A stretch of DNA of 64,000 bases, taken from NCBI GenBank assembly GCA_905182335.1, contig CAJJBE010000002.1, forward strand, positions 411,501-475,500, in the 5' to 3' direction. The position numbers and the translations under genes were made by a program. Numbering within the stretch: position 1 is the first letter of the stretch; each line of letters opens with the position of its first letter. The stretch is from Flavobacteriales bacterium UBA4466 (GTDB taxonomy: Bacteria; Bacteroidota; Bacteroidia; Flavobacteriales_D; Crocinitomicaceae). The notes under the pieces are model-generated. The model was not told where the DNA came from, made no database searches, and saw only the letters and a program-made list of their open reading frames with translations. Shown in pieces: positions 17,151 through 26,884 of the stretch.

Positions 17151-19105
17151 TTCTTTACAATTGTATTAATTCTTTTTTCACTTTGATCATTGGTCAGTTG
17201 AATTATATAATGTCCATTTTGCTCATTCGATAAATCAAGTTCAACGCTGTTTTTAAATTGGCTTTTTTTAATTATTCTGCCATGAGAATCTAAAATAACT
17301 ACCGTGTTTATTCCATTTTCGACTGTGATTATCGATAGACTTCCTGAAGTTGGGTTTGGGAATATGTCGTAATAGTCTGCTTTTTCTTCAGTAATTCCAG
17401 CGGTAGCATCTGTGTCATGTATTATAGTTCCTACCTTGTTGATAACCCAGTTATTAGGATCAATTTCTGAGATATTTGTTGTGTTTCCCATATTTGGTAT
17501 TGTAAAGACATCATTGTTTCCAATAATATCGAAACGAATTGTTGTATCAGTCATTCCAGATCTTGAAAATTGAATTTCAATCGGGTTCGTGAATGTAGGA
17601 GTAGAGCTCGATGTTGTATGCGTAATATTCAATAAAAGGTCTGTTCCAGACGTATTCCAAGTTGCGGAGTACCTTGGATAGCCTTCTCCAAAATACCATT
17701 CGTTGAAAGCATCATCAAAACTTACTGATGATGCTGTTTGGAAATAGTCTCTAATATCAATTCCTAGAGCTGTTCCATCTGTGAAATCTGCTTGAATATT
17801 TTTTAAAGCATTAAAGAAAGCGACATCATCATTCATCATGAATCTAAATGTGTGAATAATAGCTGCTCCCTTATCATATGTTAAGCGACCGCTGAAAATA
17901 CGATTTTCATTTAAACTATCTTCAACCCAAACAGATCCATTTGGATTAGACATTACGTTATTGTGAATATCTAGCATATGCTGATCATTCTCAGATGGAT
18001 ATAGACTTTCTAGCATTAAGCACTCACTATAGGAAGCAAACCCTTCGTTTACCCAGATATCAGCCCATGAGGCACAGGTAACATTATCTCCCCACCATTG
18101 ATGGCCAAGTTCATGCGATGTTAGTCCTTTTGCAAACCAACCTTGAGTTGTCATTGTTTGATGTTCCATTCCTCCTGAAAGTGGAGCCATACAATGGCCA
18201 TATTTTTCATCTTCGAATGGGTAGGGACCGTATAAGCCTGCAAATAACTCAATAAAATCTACGGTTTCATCAATATCATTTTGGAAATTTAGCAACGTTG
18301 CTGGGTTGTTGTAAACATAATTTTGAATCAAAATGGGGTTAGCAGACCCTATTGGATTTGCATATATATTGTATTCAACATACTCTGCAACGGCAACTGA
18401 AATCAAATAATAATCAATAGCATGTCTATGCTTCCATTCGTAGCGAGATGTTCCGTTTCCAAGGTCAATAATATTTTCTAATACACCGTTAGACCCTGCT
18501 TTACATGTGTTTGGAACTGTGATTTTAATTCCAACACTATCTGCTTTGTCTGTTAATGATTGCTTACATGGCCACCATTCGTATGCAGAGAAAGGCTCTG
18601 ATAAAGACCATGTAACTTGATTTCCCCAAGAAGGAGATGAGTCATTGGTCATTCCAGCACCACCCAATGGATTTGTTGCGCCGTTTGGAGGAGTACCGCT
18701 ATAATCAACTGCAATTTCAAATGATTGACCTGAAGTTAAGTTTACCGGGACTTTAATATAAGACCCAACACGATTATATGGTGTTTCTGTTCCATTTAAG
18801 CGAATATCAGACACATTAAATGTGTTGAATAATTCAAACAGAACACTATCTAATGCTTCATTTGCTATTCCATGAATTTCTCCAGTCCCTACAATATCTG
18901 TAGATATATTAGTCATTGAAATGTCAAGATCGTAATAATGAACATTGTAACGTTCCGTTTCAGCAATTTGAGCTAATGTAAGCGCATTACTTTTAAGTTG
19001 ATTTGCAGTGAATGAATTTCTTTTGTGGCAGTTCGTCGCAGATTCAGATTGTGAAAAAGGAGAAAGGCTGACGGCTAGGGCCAGTAGTGTAAATAAGTTT
19101 CTCAT
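17147..19105 (-). CDS. Secreted M1-family aminopeptidase with T9SS type-A sorting domain
   Basis: Signal peptide at residues 1-18, then an M1 N-terminal beta domain and the thermolysin-like catalytic domain. The zinc motif is HELGHQWWGDN (H331, E332, H335) with the second zinc ligand E354 in NEGFASYSE. A GGMEHQTM stretch, about 20 residues before the zinc motif, matches the GAMEN exopeptidase region in a variant form. The final 80 residues carry a type-A T9SS sorting domain (YDIFPNPTSGSLSI ... NGHYIIQL). This predicts a surface or secreted enzyme removing N-terminal residues from peptides. It lacks the long C-terminal helical domain of PepN-type enzymes. Peptide substrate range is unknown. 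Confidence 0.9.
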   Translation of the reverse strand: MRNLFTLLALAVSLSPFSQSESATNCHKRNSFTANQLKSNALTLAQIAETERYNVHYYDLDISMTNISTDIVGTGEIHGIANEALDSVLFELFNTFNVSDIRLNGTETPYNRVGSYIKVPVNLTSGQSFEIAVDYSGTPPNGATNPLGGAGMTNDSSPSWGNQVTWSLSEPFSAYEWWPCKQSLTDKADSVGIKITVPNTCKAGSNGVLENIIDLGNGTSRYEWKHRHAIDYYLISVAVAEYVEYNIYANPIGSANPILIQNYVYNNPATLLNFQNDIDETVDFIELFAGLYGPYPFEDEKYGHCMAPLSGGMEHQTMTTQGWFAKGLTSHELGHQWWGDNVTCASWADIWVNEGFASYSECLMLESLYPSENDQHMLDIHNNVMSNPNGSVWVEDSLNENRIFSGRLTYDKGAAIIHTFRFMMNDDVAFFNALKNIQADFTDGTALGIDIRDYFQTASSVSFDDAFNEWYFGEGYPRYSATWNTSGTDLLLNITHTTSSSTPTFTNPIEIQFSRSGMTDTTIRFDIIGNNDVFTIPNMGNTTNISEIDPNNWVINKVGTIIHDTDATAGITEEKADYYDIFPNPTSGSLSIITVENGINTVVILDSHGRIIKKSQFKNSVELDLSNEQNGHYIIQLTNDQSEKRINTIVKN

Positions 19106-19203
19106 GAGTTGTAATTCTAGTTTGAATTATAAAAATAAGTAAATTAGACGAGTCTTCATATTGTTTTATTTTAACGCTAGGTATAAGGTATTAATCAGTA
19201 GCT

Positions 19204-19641
19204 TTATCTAATACCTAATTTATTCAGGATATTGATAAAATGGAATCCTCGTGGAATAAAGCCCTGTGCATAAAAGAATTTGTGTGCTTTGAAATTATCT
19301 GAATAAGAGTCGAGAGCAATCATTGTGCAATCTTCTTCTTTCGCTTTTATTTGCATGTAATTAAAGAGTGTTTTTCCCACGCCTTTCGAACGGTGTTTTT
19401 TTGAGATTACAACATTGTCTAATTCAATATATTTCCCACACCATAATTTTGTACCAATCCAATAACCCGTTATACCAAGGCAATTATCTCCATTGTATAT
19501 TCCAATTTGTCCATAATTATGGGCAAGCATATCATCTAACTCTTTGCTGTATTGTTCTAGTGTTAAACTAGGATATACTTCCGTGAGAATAGTATAATTA
19601 TCCAACATTTCTTCTTTGCTTTCCAGCTCTCTTATTTCCAT
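19204..19641 (-). CDS. GNAT-family N-acetyltransferase
   Basis: Single GNAT domain of 145 residues. The acetyl-CoA binding motif A is clear in VVISKKHRSKGVGKTLFNYM (about residues 84-103; Arg/Gln-x-x-Gly-x-Gly/Ala type loop RSKGVG). A later stretch DSYSDNFKAHKFFYAQGF is the usual C-terminal strand-helix. The acetyl acceptor cannot be predicted. Its ATG overlaps the stop of the S9 peptidase gene (TAATG), so it is translated from the same message. Confidence 0.85.
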   Translation of the reverse strand: MEIRELESKEEMLDNYTILTEVYPSLTLEQYSKELDDMLAHNYGQIGIYNGDNCLGITGYWIGTKLWCGKYIELDNVVISKKHRSKGVGKTLFNYMQIKAKEEDCTMIALDSYSDNFKAHKFFYAQGFIPRGFHFINILNKLGIR

Positions 19642-21971
19642 TATTTATTGAGAATTAATTCTTCGTAAAATAGCTCGTATATTCTTCGATATTCATCATT
19701 CCAAGAGCTCGATTTTTTGAATCCATGAGCTTCAACAGGGAATACGGCTAATTCCCAATTAGTTTTCCCCAATTCTATGAAGCGTTGAGATAGACGGACA
19801 ACATCTTGAAATTGAACATTATCATCTACCATTCCGTGCAGCATTAATAATCTATCTTCCAAATTATCAGCGAAGTATATGGGTGAACTTTGTTTGTACG
19901 CTTCTGGATCAGTTCCTGGATAATTTAAGATGTTACTCGTGTATTCGTGATTGTAATGTGACCAATCTGTTACAGAACGAAGAGCAGCACCAGCTTTGAA
20001 TTCTCCAGGAGTATTCAATAAAGCCATCAATGATATAAATCCACCATAAGAGCCTCCGTAAATCCCAACACGTTCTGAGTCAATTCCTAATGAATCAATT
20101 AAAAATTTTTTTCCATCCAACTGATCCGATAAATCAAGCCCTCCCATATGGCGATAAATTGCAGTTCTATGATCTCTTCCGTAGCCTTTACTTGCACGAT
20201 AATCAATATCTAAAACTGTAAAGCCATTATCGCGTAGCAGGTTGTGAAACATGTATTCTCTGTGATAACCGCTCCAAAAATTATGTGCATTTTGCAGGTA
20301 ACCGGCACCGTGAACAAAAATGATTGCACTGCCATTTTTCTTTGAATCGTCTGGTGTATAAACTCTTGCGTGTAGTAATTTCCCATCTGCTGCATTGAAC
20401 ACTGTTACCTTCGGGTCGTACCAATTATAGTTTTTGAATGCATCTGAAGTTGAGTAGGTTATTTGAGCAATTTCTGCATTTGTTCTATTCGGAGCTATGT
20501 AAAGTTCCCAAGGTTGGTTCTTGTAAGAGTATCTTACGGCAAGTGTTTTTTCGTCAGGTGATAGACTTACTTCATAATTACCATCATTTTCTAGAATTGG
20601 AATCAATTGGTTATTACTCAAGTTTAAGTGATAAAAGTTACGATTTCCTGGATGTGTTTTGTTTGCATGAATGTAAAATTTAGAACCGTCTTTGCTCAGT
20701 TTAACGTCGTGAACCTCCCATTCGCCTGATGTTAATGCCTTCTTCTTTTTACTAGTAATGTGATATTTATACAGATGAGAGTATCCAGTTTCTTCTGATT
20801 GAAAGTAGATTGTTTCATTGTCGGTTAGCCATCCAAGTGTTCCCTGCGCCATATTCCAATTTGAAACTCCTGGTCCACCAATCCAGGCCTCGTCGTGTTG
20901 ATATTCAAGAGTTTCTATTTTTCCAGTTTCAAAGTCAATTGATACAATCCAGCGATCTTTATTATCATAACTTCGAATATCAATGACATTTTCTTTCCCA
21001 TCGGTGGAAAATTGAATCTTATGCATGATCAAGTTTCTGTTCGTCTCATACTCACCTTCAATATTATAATTTTTTAGATATTCAGGTTTCTTTCTGATGT
21101 TTTTGAGTGATGAGAAGTCAATATAGTAAACACTGTCCGAGATTGTATTGTACACTCCAAGTTTATGATTTGGATCTTGATCGGATACTTTTGATCGTGC
21201 GTTTTCCACATAGGAATGACCATCTTTTGAAATATGGTGCTCTACATGTGTGTTTGATAATTCAGGATATTCATTTGTTCTGAACAATATGAAATTCCCA
21301 TCGGAAGTCGATTGAATATTACTTACCGAACCTTTTTGATAATAGATTGATTTTGGCTTTTCATCAAGCTTAGATTCGTTTTTTAGCCAATCATTGATTT
21401 CGTTTTGCTCTTTATGAAATTGAAAAAGGGCTAGCTCTTCCTCTTCCATATTGTTCAATGTATTCTTAGGTGTTCTTTCCCCTTCTCCTTTGATGAATTC
21501 AATAAGTTGTATAATTGCCCCCGTTATCTTACAATATTTGTATAGGCCGCTTTTTATTTGGAAATAAACGGTTTCATCATATTCTTTAACATTGAAAATC
21601 ATTTCATGAAGTGAAATGATTATTTTCTTAATTTTTGTCTTGTGATTGAAATGAATTAGATTTCCAGATTCCGAGTAATAAGAGTCGGTTTGGTATTGGC
21701 TGTTAAATGCGTAAAATAAGTTGTCATTCTTCAGTATCTTCTTACTTTTTAAGTTGTAGATATATTCAGAATTACCGGGTTTATTTTCAGGATTCCAGTT
21801 AAATAAAATATGTTCTCCATTTTGACACCATCGAATATAAGAAGGTTGGTGTCCAATGAAATCATCGCCTTTCATTATTTCCCGAAGTTCAAGCTCCGAA
21901 TCGTTTTTGATTTCTTGTGCATTACTAGTTAGAGTAATTGCTAAAAGAAGTAGAAGTGTTAATTTATACAT
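19641..21971 (-). CDS. S9-family prolyl oligopeptidase / DPP IV-like peptidase, exported
   Basis: I chose the ATG at 21971, which begins a good signal peptide (MYKLTLLLLLAITLTSNAQ); the longer frame from 22004 would bury it. The first 500 residues form a DPP IV-type beta-propeller. The C-terminal alpha/beta-hydrolase domain has the nucleophile in GIYGGSYGGF (S641), the aspartate in GMVDDNVQF and the histidine in VEAHGF. Length 776 is typical of DPP IV-like enzymes, which remove dipeptides from N-termini, often after proline. No T9SS tail, so probably periplasmic. The GNAT gene follows with a 1-base overlap. Confidence 0.9.
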   Translation of the reverse strand: MYKLTLLLLLAITLTSNAQEIKNDSELELREIMKGDDFIGHQPSYIRWCQNGEHILFNWNPENKPGNSEYIYNLKSKKILKNDNLFYAFNSQYQTDSYYSESGNLIHFNHKTKIKKIIISLHEMIFNVKEYDETVYFQIKSGLYKYCKITGAIIQLIEFIKGEGERTPKNTLNNMEEEELALFQFHKEQNEINDWLKNESKLDEKPKSIYYQKGSVSNIQSTSDGNFILFRTNEYPELSNTHVEHHISKDGHSYVENARSKVSDQDPNHKLGVYNTISDSVYYIDFSSLKNIRKKPEYLKNYNIEGEYETNRNLIMHKIQFSTDGKENVIDIRSYDNKDRWIVSIDFETGKIETLEYQHDEAWIGGPGVSNWNMAQGTLGWLTDNETIYFQSEETGYSHLYKYHITSKKKKALTSGEWEVHDVKLSKDGSKFYIHANKTHPGNRNFYHLNLSNNQLIPILENDGNYEVSLSPDEKTLAVRYSYKNQPWELYIAPNRTNAEIAQITYSTSDAFKNYNWYDPKVTVFNAADGKLLHARVYTPDDSKKNGSAIIFVHGAGYLQNAHNFWSGYHREYMFHNLLRDNGFTVLDIDYRASKGYGRDHRTAIYRHMGGLDLSDQLDGKKFLIDSLGIDSERVGIYGGSYGGFISLMALLNTPGEFKAGAALRSVTDWSHYNHEYTSNILNYPGTDPEAYKQSSPIYFADNLEDRLLMLHGMVDDNVQFQDVVRLSQRFIELGKTNWELAVFPVEAHGFKKSSSWNDEYRRIYELFYEELILNK

Positions 21972-22105
21972 GACTATTGATTTTGGAGGGTATGTTTTCG
22001 GCAATGAAGATAAATAATTTGGAGAGATTTTTCATAGGTTATAATTGAGGTATGGGTTTCAATTAAAAAAAAATGCTAATCGGATGGTTTTAATTATTTT
22101 AGTAG

Positions 22106-22113
22106 TATCTTTG
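22106..22113 (+). promoter_or_regulatory. -7 box of the rpsP operon promoter
   Basis: TATCTTTG matches TAnnTTTG exactly, 75 bases before the rpsP start. The expected leader of about 65-70 bases contains short G/C-rich inverted stretches (CCTG...CAGG near 22119-22137 and GGGG...CCC near 22157-22170) that might fold, but no known leader motif is recognised. Confidence 0.6.
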
Positions 22114-22187
22114 CAAACCTGTCTCGAGAAGGCAGGATTAAATAAATTTATAAATCGGGGTTTTGCACCCTATATTGTAAAACAATT

Positions 22188-22889
22188 ATGGCAACTAAAA
22201 TTAGATTGCAAAGACACGGTAAAAAAGGAAATGCTTTTTACCACATAGTAGCTGCAGACAGCAGAGCGCCAAGAGATGGTCGTTTCATCGAGAAATTAGG
22301 CACTTACAATCCCAACATGAATCCAGCATTAATTGATATCGATTTCGATAAGACATTGAATTGGATACAAGATGGTGCTGAGATGACTGATACAGCTAGA
22401 GCGATTCTGTCTTACAAAGGAATTCTTTATAAGAATCACTTAATTAAAGGTATCGCTAAAGGTGCTTTAAACGAAGCTCAAGTAGAAGAGAAATTTGCTA
22501 AGTGGGTTGAGGAGAAGTCAGCGAAAGTAGACGCTAAAGCTTCAGGTTTATCTAAAGCAGCTGATAAAGCAGCAGCAGATAAGTTGCAAGCTGAAGTAGA
22601 TGTTTCTACGGCAAGAGCTAAAGAAATTGAAGCGAAAAACACTCCAGCAGCAGAGGAGGCTCCAGCAGCAGAGGAAACTCCAGCAGCAGAGGAGCTCCAG
22701 CAGCAGAGAACTCCAGCAGCAGAGGAAACTCCAGCAGCAGAGGAAACTCCAGCGGCAGAGGAAACTCCAGCGGCAGAGGAAACTCCAGCAGCAGAGGAAA
22801 CTCCAGCAGCAGAGGAAACTCCAGCGGCAGAGGAAACTCCAGCGGCAGAGGAAACTCCAGCAGCAGAGGATACTCCAGCAGCAGAGTAA
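22188..22889 (+). CDS. rpsP: 30S ribosomal protein S16 with long Ala/Glu/Pro/Thr repeat tail
   Basis: The first 80 residues are a standard S16 ([20 protein letters not shown], then [20 protein letters not shown]). A Lys/Ala-rich linker follows to about residue 150, then a low-complexity tail of roughly 14 copies of a six-residue unit (TPAAEE). S16 is normally about 80-90 residues; acidic tails are common in Flavobacteriia. The tail contains a short stretch (residues about 170-174, LQQQR) read in another frame because one base and then two bases are missing from neighbouring repeat units, so the net loss is three. First gene of an operon with rimM and trmN6. Confidence 0.96.
   Translation: MATKIRLQRHGKKGNAFYHIVAADSRAPRDGRFIEKLGTYNPNMNPALIDIDFDKTLNWIQDGAEMTDTARAILSYKGILYKNHLIKGIAKGALNEAQVEEKFAKWVEEKSAKVDAKASGLSKAADKAAADKLQAEVDVSTARAKEIEAKNTPAAEEAPAAEETPAAEELQQQRTPAAEETPAAEETPAAEETPAAEETPAAEETPAAEETPAAEETPAAEETPAAEDTPAAE
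22641..22886 (+). repeat. 18-bp tandem repeat in the rpsP 3' end
   Basis: About 14 tandem copies of an 18-base unit (GCAGCAGAGGAAACTCCA with GCA/GCG variants) encode the PAAEET tail of S16. One unit is short by one base (near 22694) and the next by two (near 22709). The variants GCAGCAG and GCGGCAG alternate in pairs, which suggests recent expansion by slippage or unequal crossing-over. Confidence 0.92.
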
Positions 22890-22903
22890 TTAAAAAAGAT
22901 TAA

Positions 22904-23431
22904 ATGAATAAAGCAGATTGCTTTCATTTAGGATATATAGCGAAACTTCACGGATTTAAAGGTGAAGTTTCGCTGTTTTTAGATGTTACTAATCCAAATG
23001 ATTACGCATCACTCGATGCTGTTTTTATTGATTTAGGAGATAATCTTACCCCATTCTTTATTGAATCCATTAAGCTTAAGAATAAAAGTTTTTCTGCAGT
23101 TAAACTTGAGGGAGTTAATAATGAGGTAAGCGCACGAAAGTTGTTACGTAAAAATGTATACTTATCTGCTAAAATATTACCTGAATTGGATGGAATCAAT
23201 TTCTATGACCATGAGGTCATGGGATATAAGGTAATAGATGAGGTTCACGGAGATATTGGTGTACTTTCTTTGGTGATTGATTTAAAAGTGAATCCTTTGC
23301 TTCAAATAATGAAAGATGAAAAGGAAATCCTTGTTCCTTTGATTGAAGGTGTAGTAAGGGAAGTGGATAGGGATAACAAAGAGCTACATATTAAATCTCC
23401 AGATGGACTTATTGATCTTTATCTAGGATAA
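22904..23431 (+). CDS. rimM: Ribosome maturation factor RimM
   Basis: Assists late maturation of the 30S head by binding S19. The N-terminal RimM beta-barrel (about residues 1-88) includes LGYIAKLHGFKGEVSLF, and the C-terminal PRC barrel (about 95-172) includes INFYDHEVMGYKV and ILVPLIEGVVREVD. Length 175 is normal. It lies 14 bases after rpsP, the usual bacterial arrangement, though trmD and rplS are not next in line here (trmD is 23 kb away). Its last base is the first base of the next gene's ATG (TAATG). Confidence 0.95.
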   Translation: MNKADCFHLGYIAKLHGFKGEVSLFLDVTNPNDYASLDAVFIDLGDNLTPFFIESIKLKNKSFSAVKLEGVNNEVSARKLLRKNVYLSAKILPELDGINFYDHEVMGYKVIDEVHGDIGVLSLVIDLKVNPLLQIMKDEKEILVPLIEGVVREVDRDNKELHIKSPDGLIDLYLG

Positions 23432-24147
23432 TGTCCATTTTTAAGTTTAAATTTTTTGATGTAAAACAAAGTGATGCCCCTATGAGAGTTGGGACAGATA
23501 CGATGGTTTTAGGCGCTTCAATTGATGTGTTCGGTAAATCTTATGGATTAGACGTTGGAGCGGGGACAGGTGTTCTTTCTTTGATGTGTGCTCAGCGAAA
23601 CAGTAAAATTGAGATAGATGCGATTGAACTCGATGGATTGGCTTCTAAGGAGTGCGCTTATAATTTTTTTCAATCCAATTTTTCTCAAAGACTTACTTCA
23701 ATTCATTTAGATTTTATAGAGTTTGATACAACCAAAAAATACGATTTGATTGTTTCTAACCCTCCATTTTTTCAAACAGGTTTGGAGAATGAGGATCAAC
23801 GTAAATCAAATTCACGTCACGAGCGAAGTTTACCGAAAGCATTATTTGTAGAGAAGGTTTCAGGTTTATTAGATCAACACGGAGATTTCTGGATTATTGT
23901 GCCATATATCGATGTTGAAGGATGGGTAGATGTTGCAAGCTCTAATAATTTGAAATTGAATAGTCAAACTAATATACGCGGAAAACAAGGGGCTAGCTAC
24001 ATTCGTTCAATATTAAGGTTTTCAAAGCTACCTAATAACATCATTATTATAGATTTAACTATTCGTTCGGTGTCAGGTGGTTATACTGAAGAATACATTG
24101 ACCTCACGTATAACTTCCATTTTAAAGACCTCAGAAAAAATGTTTAA
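23431..24147 (+). CDS. trmN6: tRNA1(Val) (adenine(37)-N6)-methyltransferase
   Basis: SAM-dependent N6-adenine methyltransferase. The SAM-binding motif is LDVGAGTGVLSLM (about residues 40-52) and the catalytic motif is NPPFF (from residue 110), the (N/D)PP(F/Y) signature. The substrate-specific opening FKFFDVKQSDAPMRVGTD matches the TrmN6/YfiC group, which modifies A37 of valine tRNA1. Other NPPY-type N6-methyltransferases are the alternative. Length 238 is normal. Third gene of the rpsP operon, coupled to rimM through TAATG. Confidence 0.88.
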   Translation: MSIFKFKFFDVKQSDAPMRVGTDTMVLGASIDVFGKSYGLDVGAGTGVLSLMCAQRNSKIEIDAIELDGLASKECAYNFFQSNFSQRLTSIHLDFIEFDTTKKYDLIVSNPPFFQTGLENEDQRKSNSRHERSLPKALFVEKVSGLLDQHGDFWIIVPYIDVEGWVDVASSNNLKLNSQTNIRGKQGASYIRSILRFSKLPNNIIIIDLTIRSVSGGYTEEYIDLTYNFHFKDLRKNV

Positions 24148-24183
24148 TCGACGGATTTAAATATTTAACTGTCTGATTTTATT

Positions 24184-26628
24184 TTAATAAATCGAAGGGA
24201 AATCTGAAGGGCTTACTTCATGCATAATATCATATGCTTTTTCAACGATATCCTCAATGTTTGGTTTAGAGAAGTAATCTCCATCAGAACCATAAGCTGA
24301 TCTGTGATCCTTGGCACTAATTGTTTCTGGTGCTGAATCTAAATGGTAATAAGCTTTTTGCTCAACTAATATTTTATCAAGCATATATGCAGTTGCACCG
24401 CTGCTAACATCTTCATCAACGATTAATAATCGATTTGTTTTTTTGATTGAATCAGCTATCATGTGTTTAAAATCAAAAGGAAGTAGAGTTTGAACATCAA
24501 TCAATTCAACTGAAATATTTAATTCAGCCAATTGGTTCGCGGCTATTTCGCATAAGTTAAATGTTGATCCGTAAGAAACAATAGTAAGGTCTGTTCCTTT
24601 TTTTACAATTTCAGGAATGCCTAATGGCTCTCTAAAATAACCAATATTATTTGGTAAACGTTCTTTTGTCCTATAGCCATTTAATGGCTCAATAACCAAT
24701 GCTGGCTCATCTGCTTGAATTAATGTATTGTAAAAACCTGCAGCTTTAGTCATGTTACGAGGTACGCAAACGTGCATTCCACGGATTGAATTTACAATCA
24801 TCCCCATTGGAGATCCACTATGCCATATACCTTCTAAACGATGCCCGCGTGTGCTGATTATTAACGGTGATTTTTGCCCACCTTTTGTTCTGTATTGAAG
24901 AGTAGATAGGTCATCTGACATCACCTGGATTGCATATAATAAGTAATCCAAATATTGAATTTCTGCGATAGGTCTTAATCCACGCATAGCCATTCCAATA
25001 CCTTGTCCGATAATTGTACATTCACGAATTCCAGTATCAGAAACACGATCTAAACCGAATTTCTCTTGCATTCCTTCTAACGTTTGATTTACGCCACCAA
25101 TTTTACCGGCGTCTTCTCCGAATATTAGGACAGCGGGGTTGTTTTTAAGGATTTGTTCGTAGTTATTTTTAAGTATAATTCTACCATCTTCCATTTTAAC
25201 CTCATCGTCATATGTTGGGGTGATAGGATCAATATTCATTGCTGATAATTCAGATTCTGAATGCAGGTAAGAGCTATATCTATTAAAATTTGTTTTAATT
25301 TGATCTTGAATCCAAGAAGAAAGTGCTGCTTTTGAACTTAAATTTTCTTCACGAACCATTCGAAGGGCTTTGCGAGCTGAACCCATTATATCTCTTCGGA
25401 TTGGGTCCATTAATTTTTCTAAATCTTCAGCAATATTTTTAATGAATACAGCGTTAGAACTTTGTTCTCCAACTGATTTAATTAAAGAAATTGCATTCGA
25501 AAGATCTTCTTTTACTGAATCTGTAAAGTTTTTCCAGGCTGTATTCTTTTGATCACGAACTGAATTTTTAGCATCTTTATGAATTTTTTCAAGTTCTACT
25601 TGAGTAGCAATTGTTAATCCGTCTGTGTTAAACTGTAGAATCCATTCTTCGAATTTAGCAATACAATCGAAATCTATTTCCCACTGCATTCGAGCTTCAT
25701 CTTTATAGCGTTCATGTGATCCGCTAGTTGAGTGGCCTTGAGGTTGACTTACTTCTTTTACGTGTACTAAAACAGGAATATGTTCTTCACGTGCGAGCTT
25801 AACAGCTTTTTCGTAAGTCAAACATAAGTCAGCATAATCCCAACCTTTAGTTATAAAGATTTCATATCCTGGTTTATCCTTAGTGCGCTGCATTCCAGCT
25901 AAAGCTTCTGAAATACTGTCTTTTGTTGTTTGATGTTCTCTAGATACTGAGATGCCGTATCCATCATCCCAAACAGATATTACCATTGGCACTTGCAAGA
26001 CGCCTGCAGCGTTAATTGTTTCCCAGAAAGGCCCTTCTGATGTTGATGCGTCACCGATTGTTCCAAAGGCAACTTCATTTCCACCATTAGTGAATTTTTT
26101 AAATTCTGCCAATTCTGCCAAAGCAGGATTGTTTCTATATATTTTAGAAGCTTGAGCTAAACCTAATAATCGAGGCATTTGACCCGCGGTAGGAGAAATG
26201 TCAGCCGAGCTGTTCTTTTGTTCCATTAAGTTTTTCCAATGCCCTTTTTCGTCTAAATTTCTTGTGGCGAAATGACCACCCATTTGACGACCTGCTGATT
26301 GTGGCTCTTGCTCAAGATCTGTATGAGCGTATAGCCCAGCGAAGTATTGTTGAACGTTTAATTGTCCGATCGCCAACATAATCGTTTGGTCACGATAATA
26401 TCCTGATCGGAAATCACCATTTTCAAATTGTTTAGATAGCGCAATTTGAGCCAATTCCTTTCCGTCTCCGAAAATCCCAAACTTTGCTTTACCACTTAAA
26501 ACCTCACGTCTTCCTAGTAAAGATGTTTCTCTCGAAATACAAGCTAGCTTATAATCTTCAATAACTTCGTTTTTGAATGATTCGAAATCAACTGATTCTA
26601 GTGTTTCTGAGACAGATGCTTTTGTCAT
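24184..26628 (-). CDS. Fused alpha/beta E1 component of a 2-oxoacid dehydrogenase
   Basis: Thiamine-diphosphate enzyme that decarboxylates a 2-oxoacid and passes the acyl group to an E2 lipoyl protein. Residues about 1-330 are the alpha chain: SGYYRDQTIMLA and the cofactor region TIGDASTSEGPFWETINAA. Residues about 480-800 are the beta chain: LIFGEDAGKIGGVNQTLEG, IGMAMRGLRPIAEIQYLDY and VIEPLNGYR. A helical linker (about 330-470) joins them. Such fusions (about 650-820 residues) are common in Bacteroidota and are usually assigned to branched-chain oxoacids, but pyruvate is not excluded. No E2 or E3 gene is beside it. A TATCTTCG box at 26650-26657 on the minus strand is a possible promoter. 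Confidence 0.9.
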   Translation of the reverse strand: MTKASVSETLESVDFESFKNEVIEDYKLACISRETSLLGRREVLSGKAKFGIFGDGKELAQIALSKQFENGDFRSGYYRDQTIMLAIGQLNVQQYFAGLYAHTDLEQEPQSAGRQMGGHFATRNLDEKGHWKNLMEQKNSSADISPTAGQMPRLLGLAQASKIYRNNPALAELAEFKKFTNGGNEVAFGTIGDASTSEGPFWETINAAGVLQVPMVISVWDDGYGISVSREHQTTKDSISEALAGMQRTKDKPGYEIFITKGWDYADLCLTYEKAVKLAREEHIPVLVHVKEVSQPQGHSTSGSHERYKDEARMQWEIDFDCIAKFEEWILQFNTDGLTIATQVELEKIHKDAKNSVRDQKNTAWKNFTDSVKEDLSNAISLIKSVGEQSSNAVFIKNIAEDLEKLMDPIRRDIMGSARKALRMVREENLSSKAALSSWIQDQIKTNFNRYSSYLHSESELSAMNIDPITPTYDDEVKMEDGRIILKNNYEQILKNNPAVLIFGEDAGKIGGVNQTLEGMQEKFGLDRVSDTGIRECTIIGQGIGMAMRGLRPIAEIQYLDYLLYAIQVMSDDLSTLQYRTKGGQKSPLIISTRGHRLEGIWHSGSPMGMIVNSIRGMHVCVPRNMTKAAGFYNTLIQADEPALVIEPLNGYRTKERLPNNIGYFREPLGIPEIVKKGTDLTIVSYGSTFNLCEIAANQLAELNISVELIDVQTLLPFDFKHMIADSIKKTNRLLIVDEDVSSGATAYMLDKILVEQKAYYHLDSAPETISAKDHRSAYGSDGDYFSKPNIEDIVEKAYDIMHEVSPSDFPSIY

Positions 26629-26720
26629 AGTATATCAATTTTAGAGGTGCGAAGATAGCGAATTGAGCGCTCATTTAAAAGTAAAATGATGCCTAAAACT
26701 GAAGTGATAATTGAATTGTA

Positions 26721-26728
26721 TATCTTTG
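26721..26728 (+). promoter_or_regulatory. -7 box upstream of the choice-of-anchor-B gene
   Basis: TATCTTTG matches the consensus exactly and lies about 155 bases before the chosen start at 26885. No good -33 partner is seen. Confidence 0.4.
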
Positions 26729-26884
26729 ATTCATGATCTTCAAGGAAAGTTGTAAAAAAATGATGCCCTATTTTCTCGATGTATGGCAATACATCGTGAT
26801 TATTGTTATGTTCATAATAGCGGCTATTTTTATCCTTTAGGCCTTTTTTTATGTCAGCTAAAGATGTATACTAAACTAGTTATA

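Noticed and set aside
22478-22927. Long antisense frame of 149 codons across the S16 tail (Ser/Ala/Gly/Val repeat)
   Set aside because: It is the mirror of the 18-bp repeat, which lacks stop codons in several frames; no start signal or conservation is visible.
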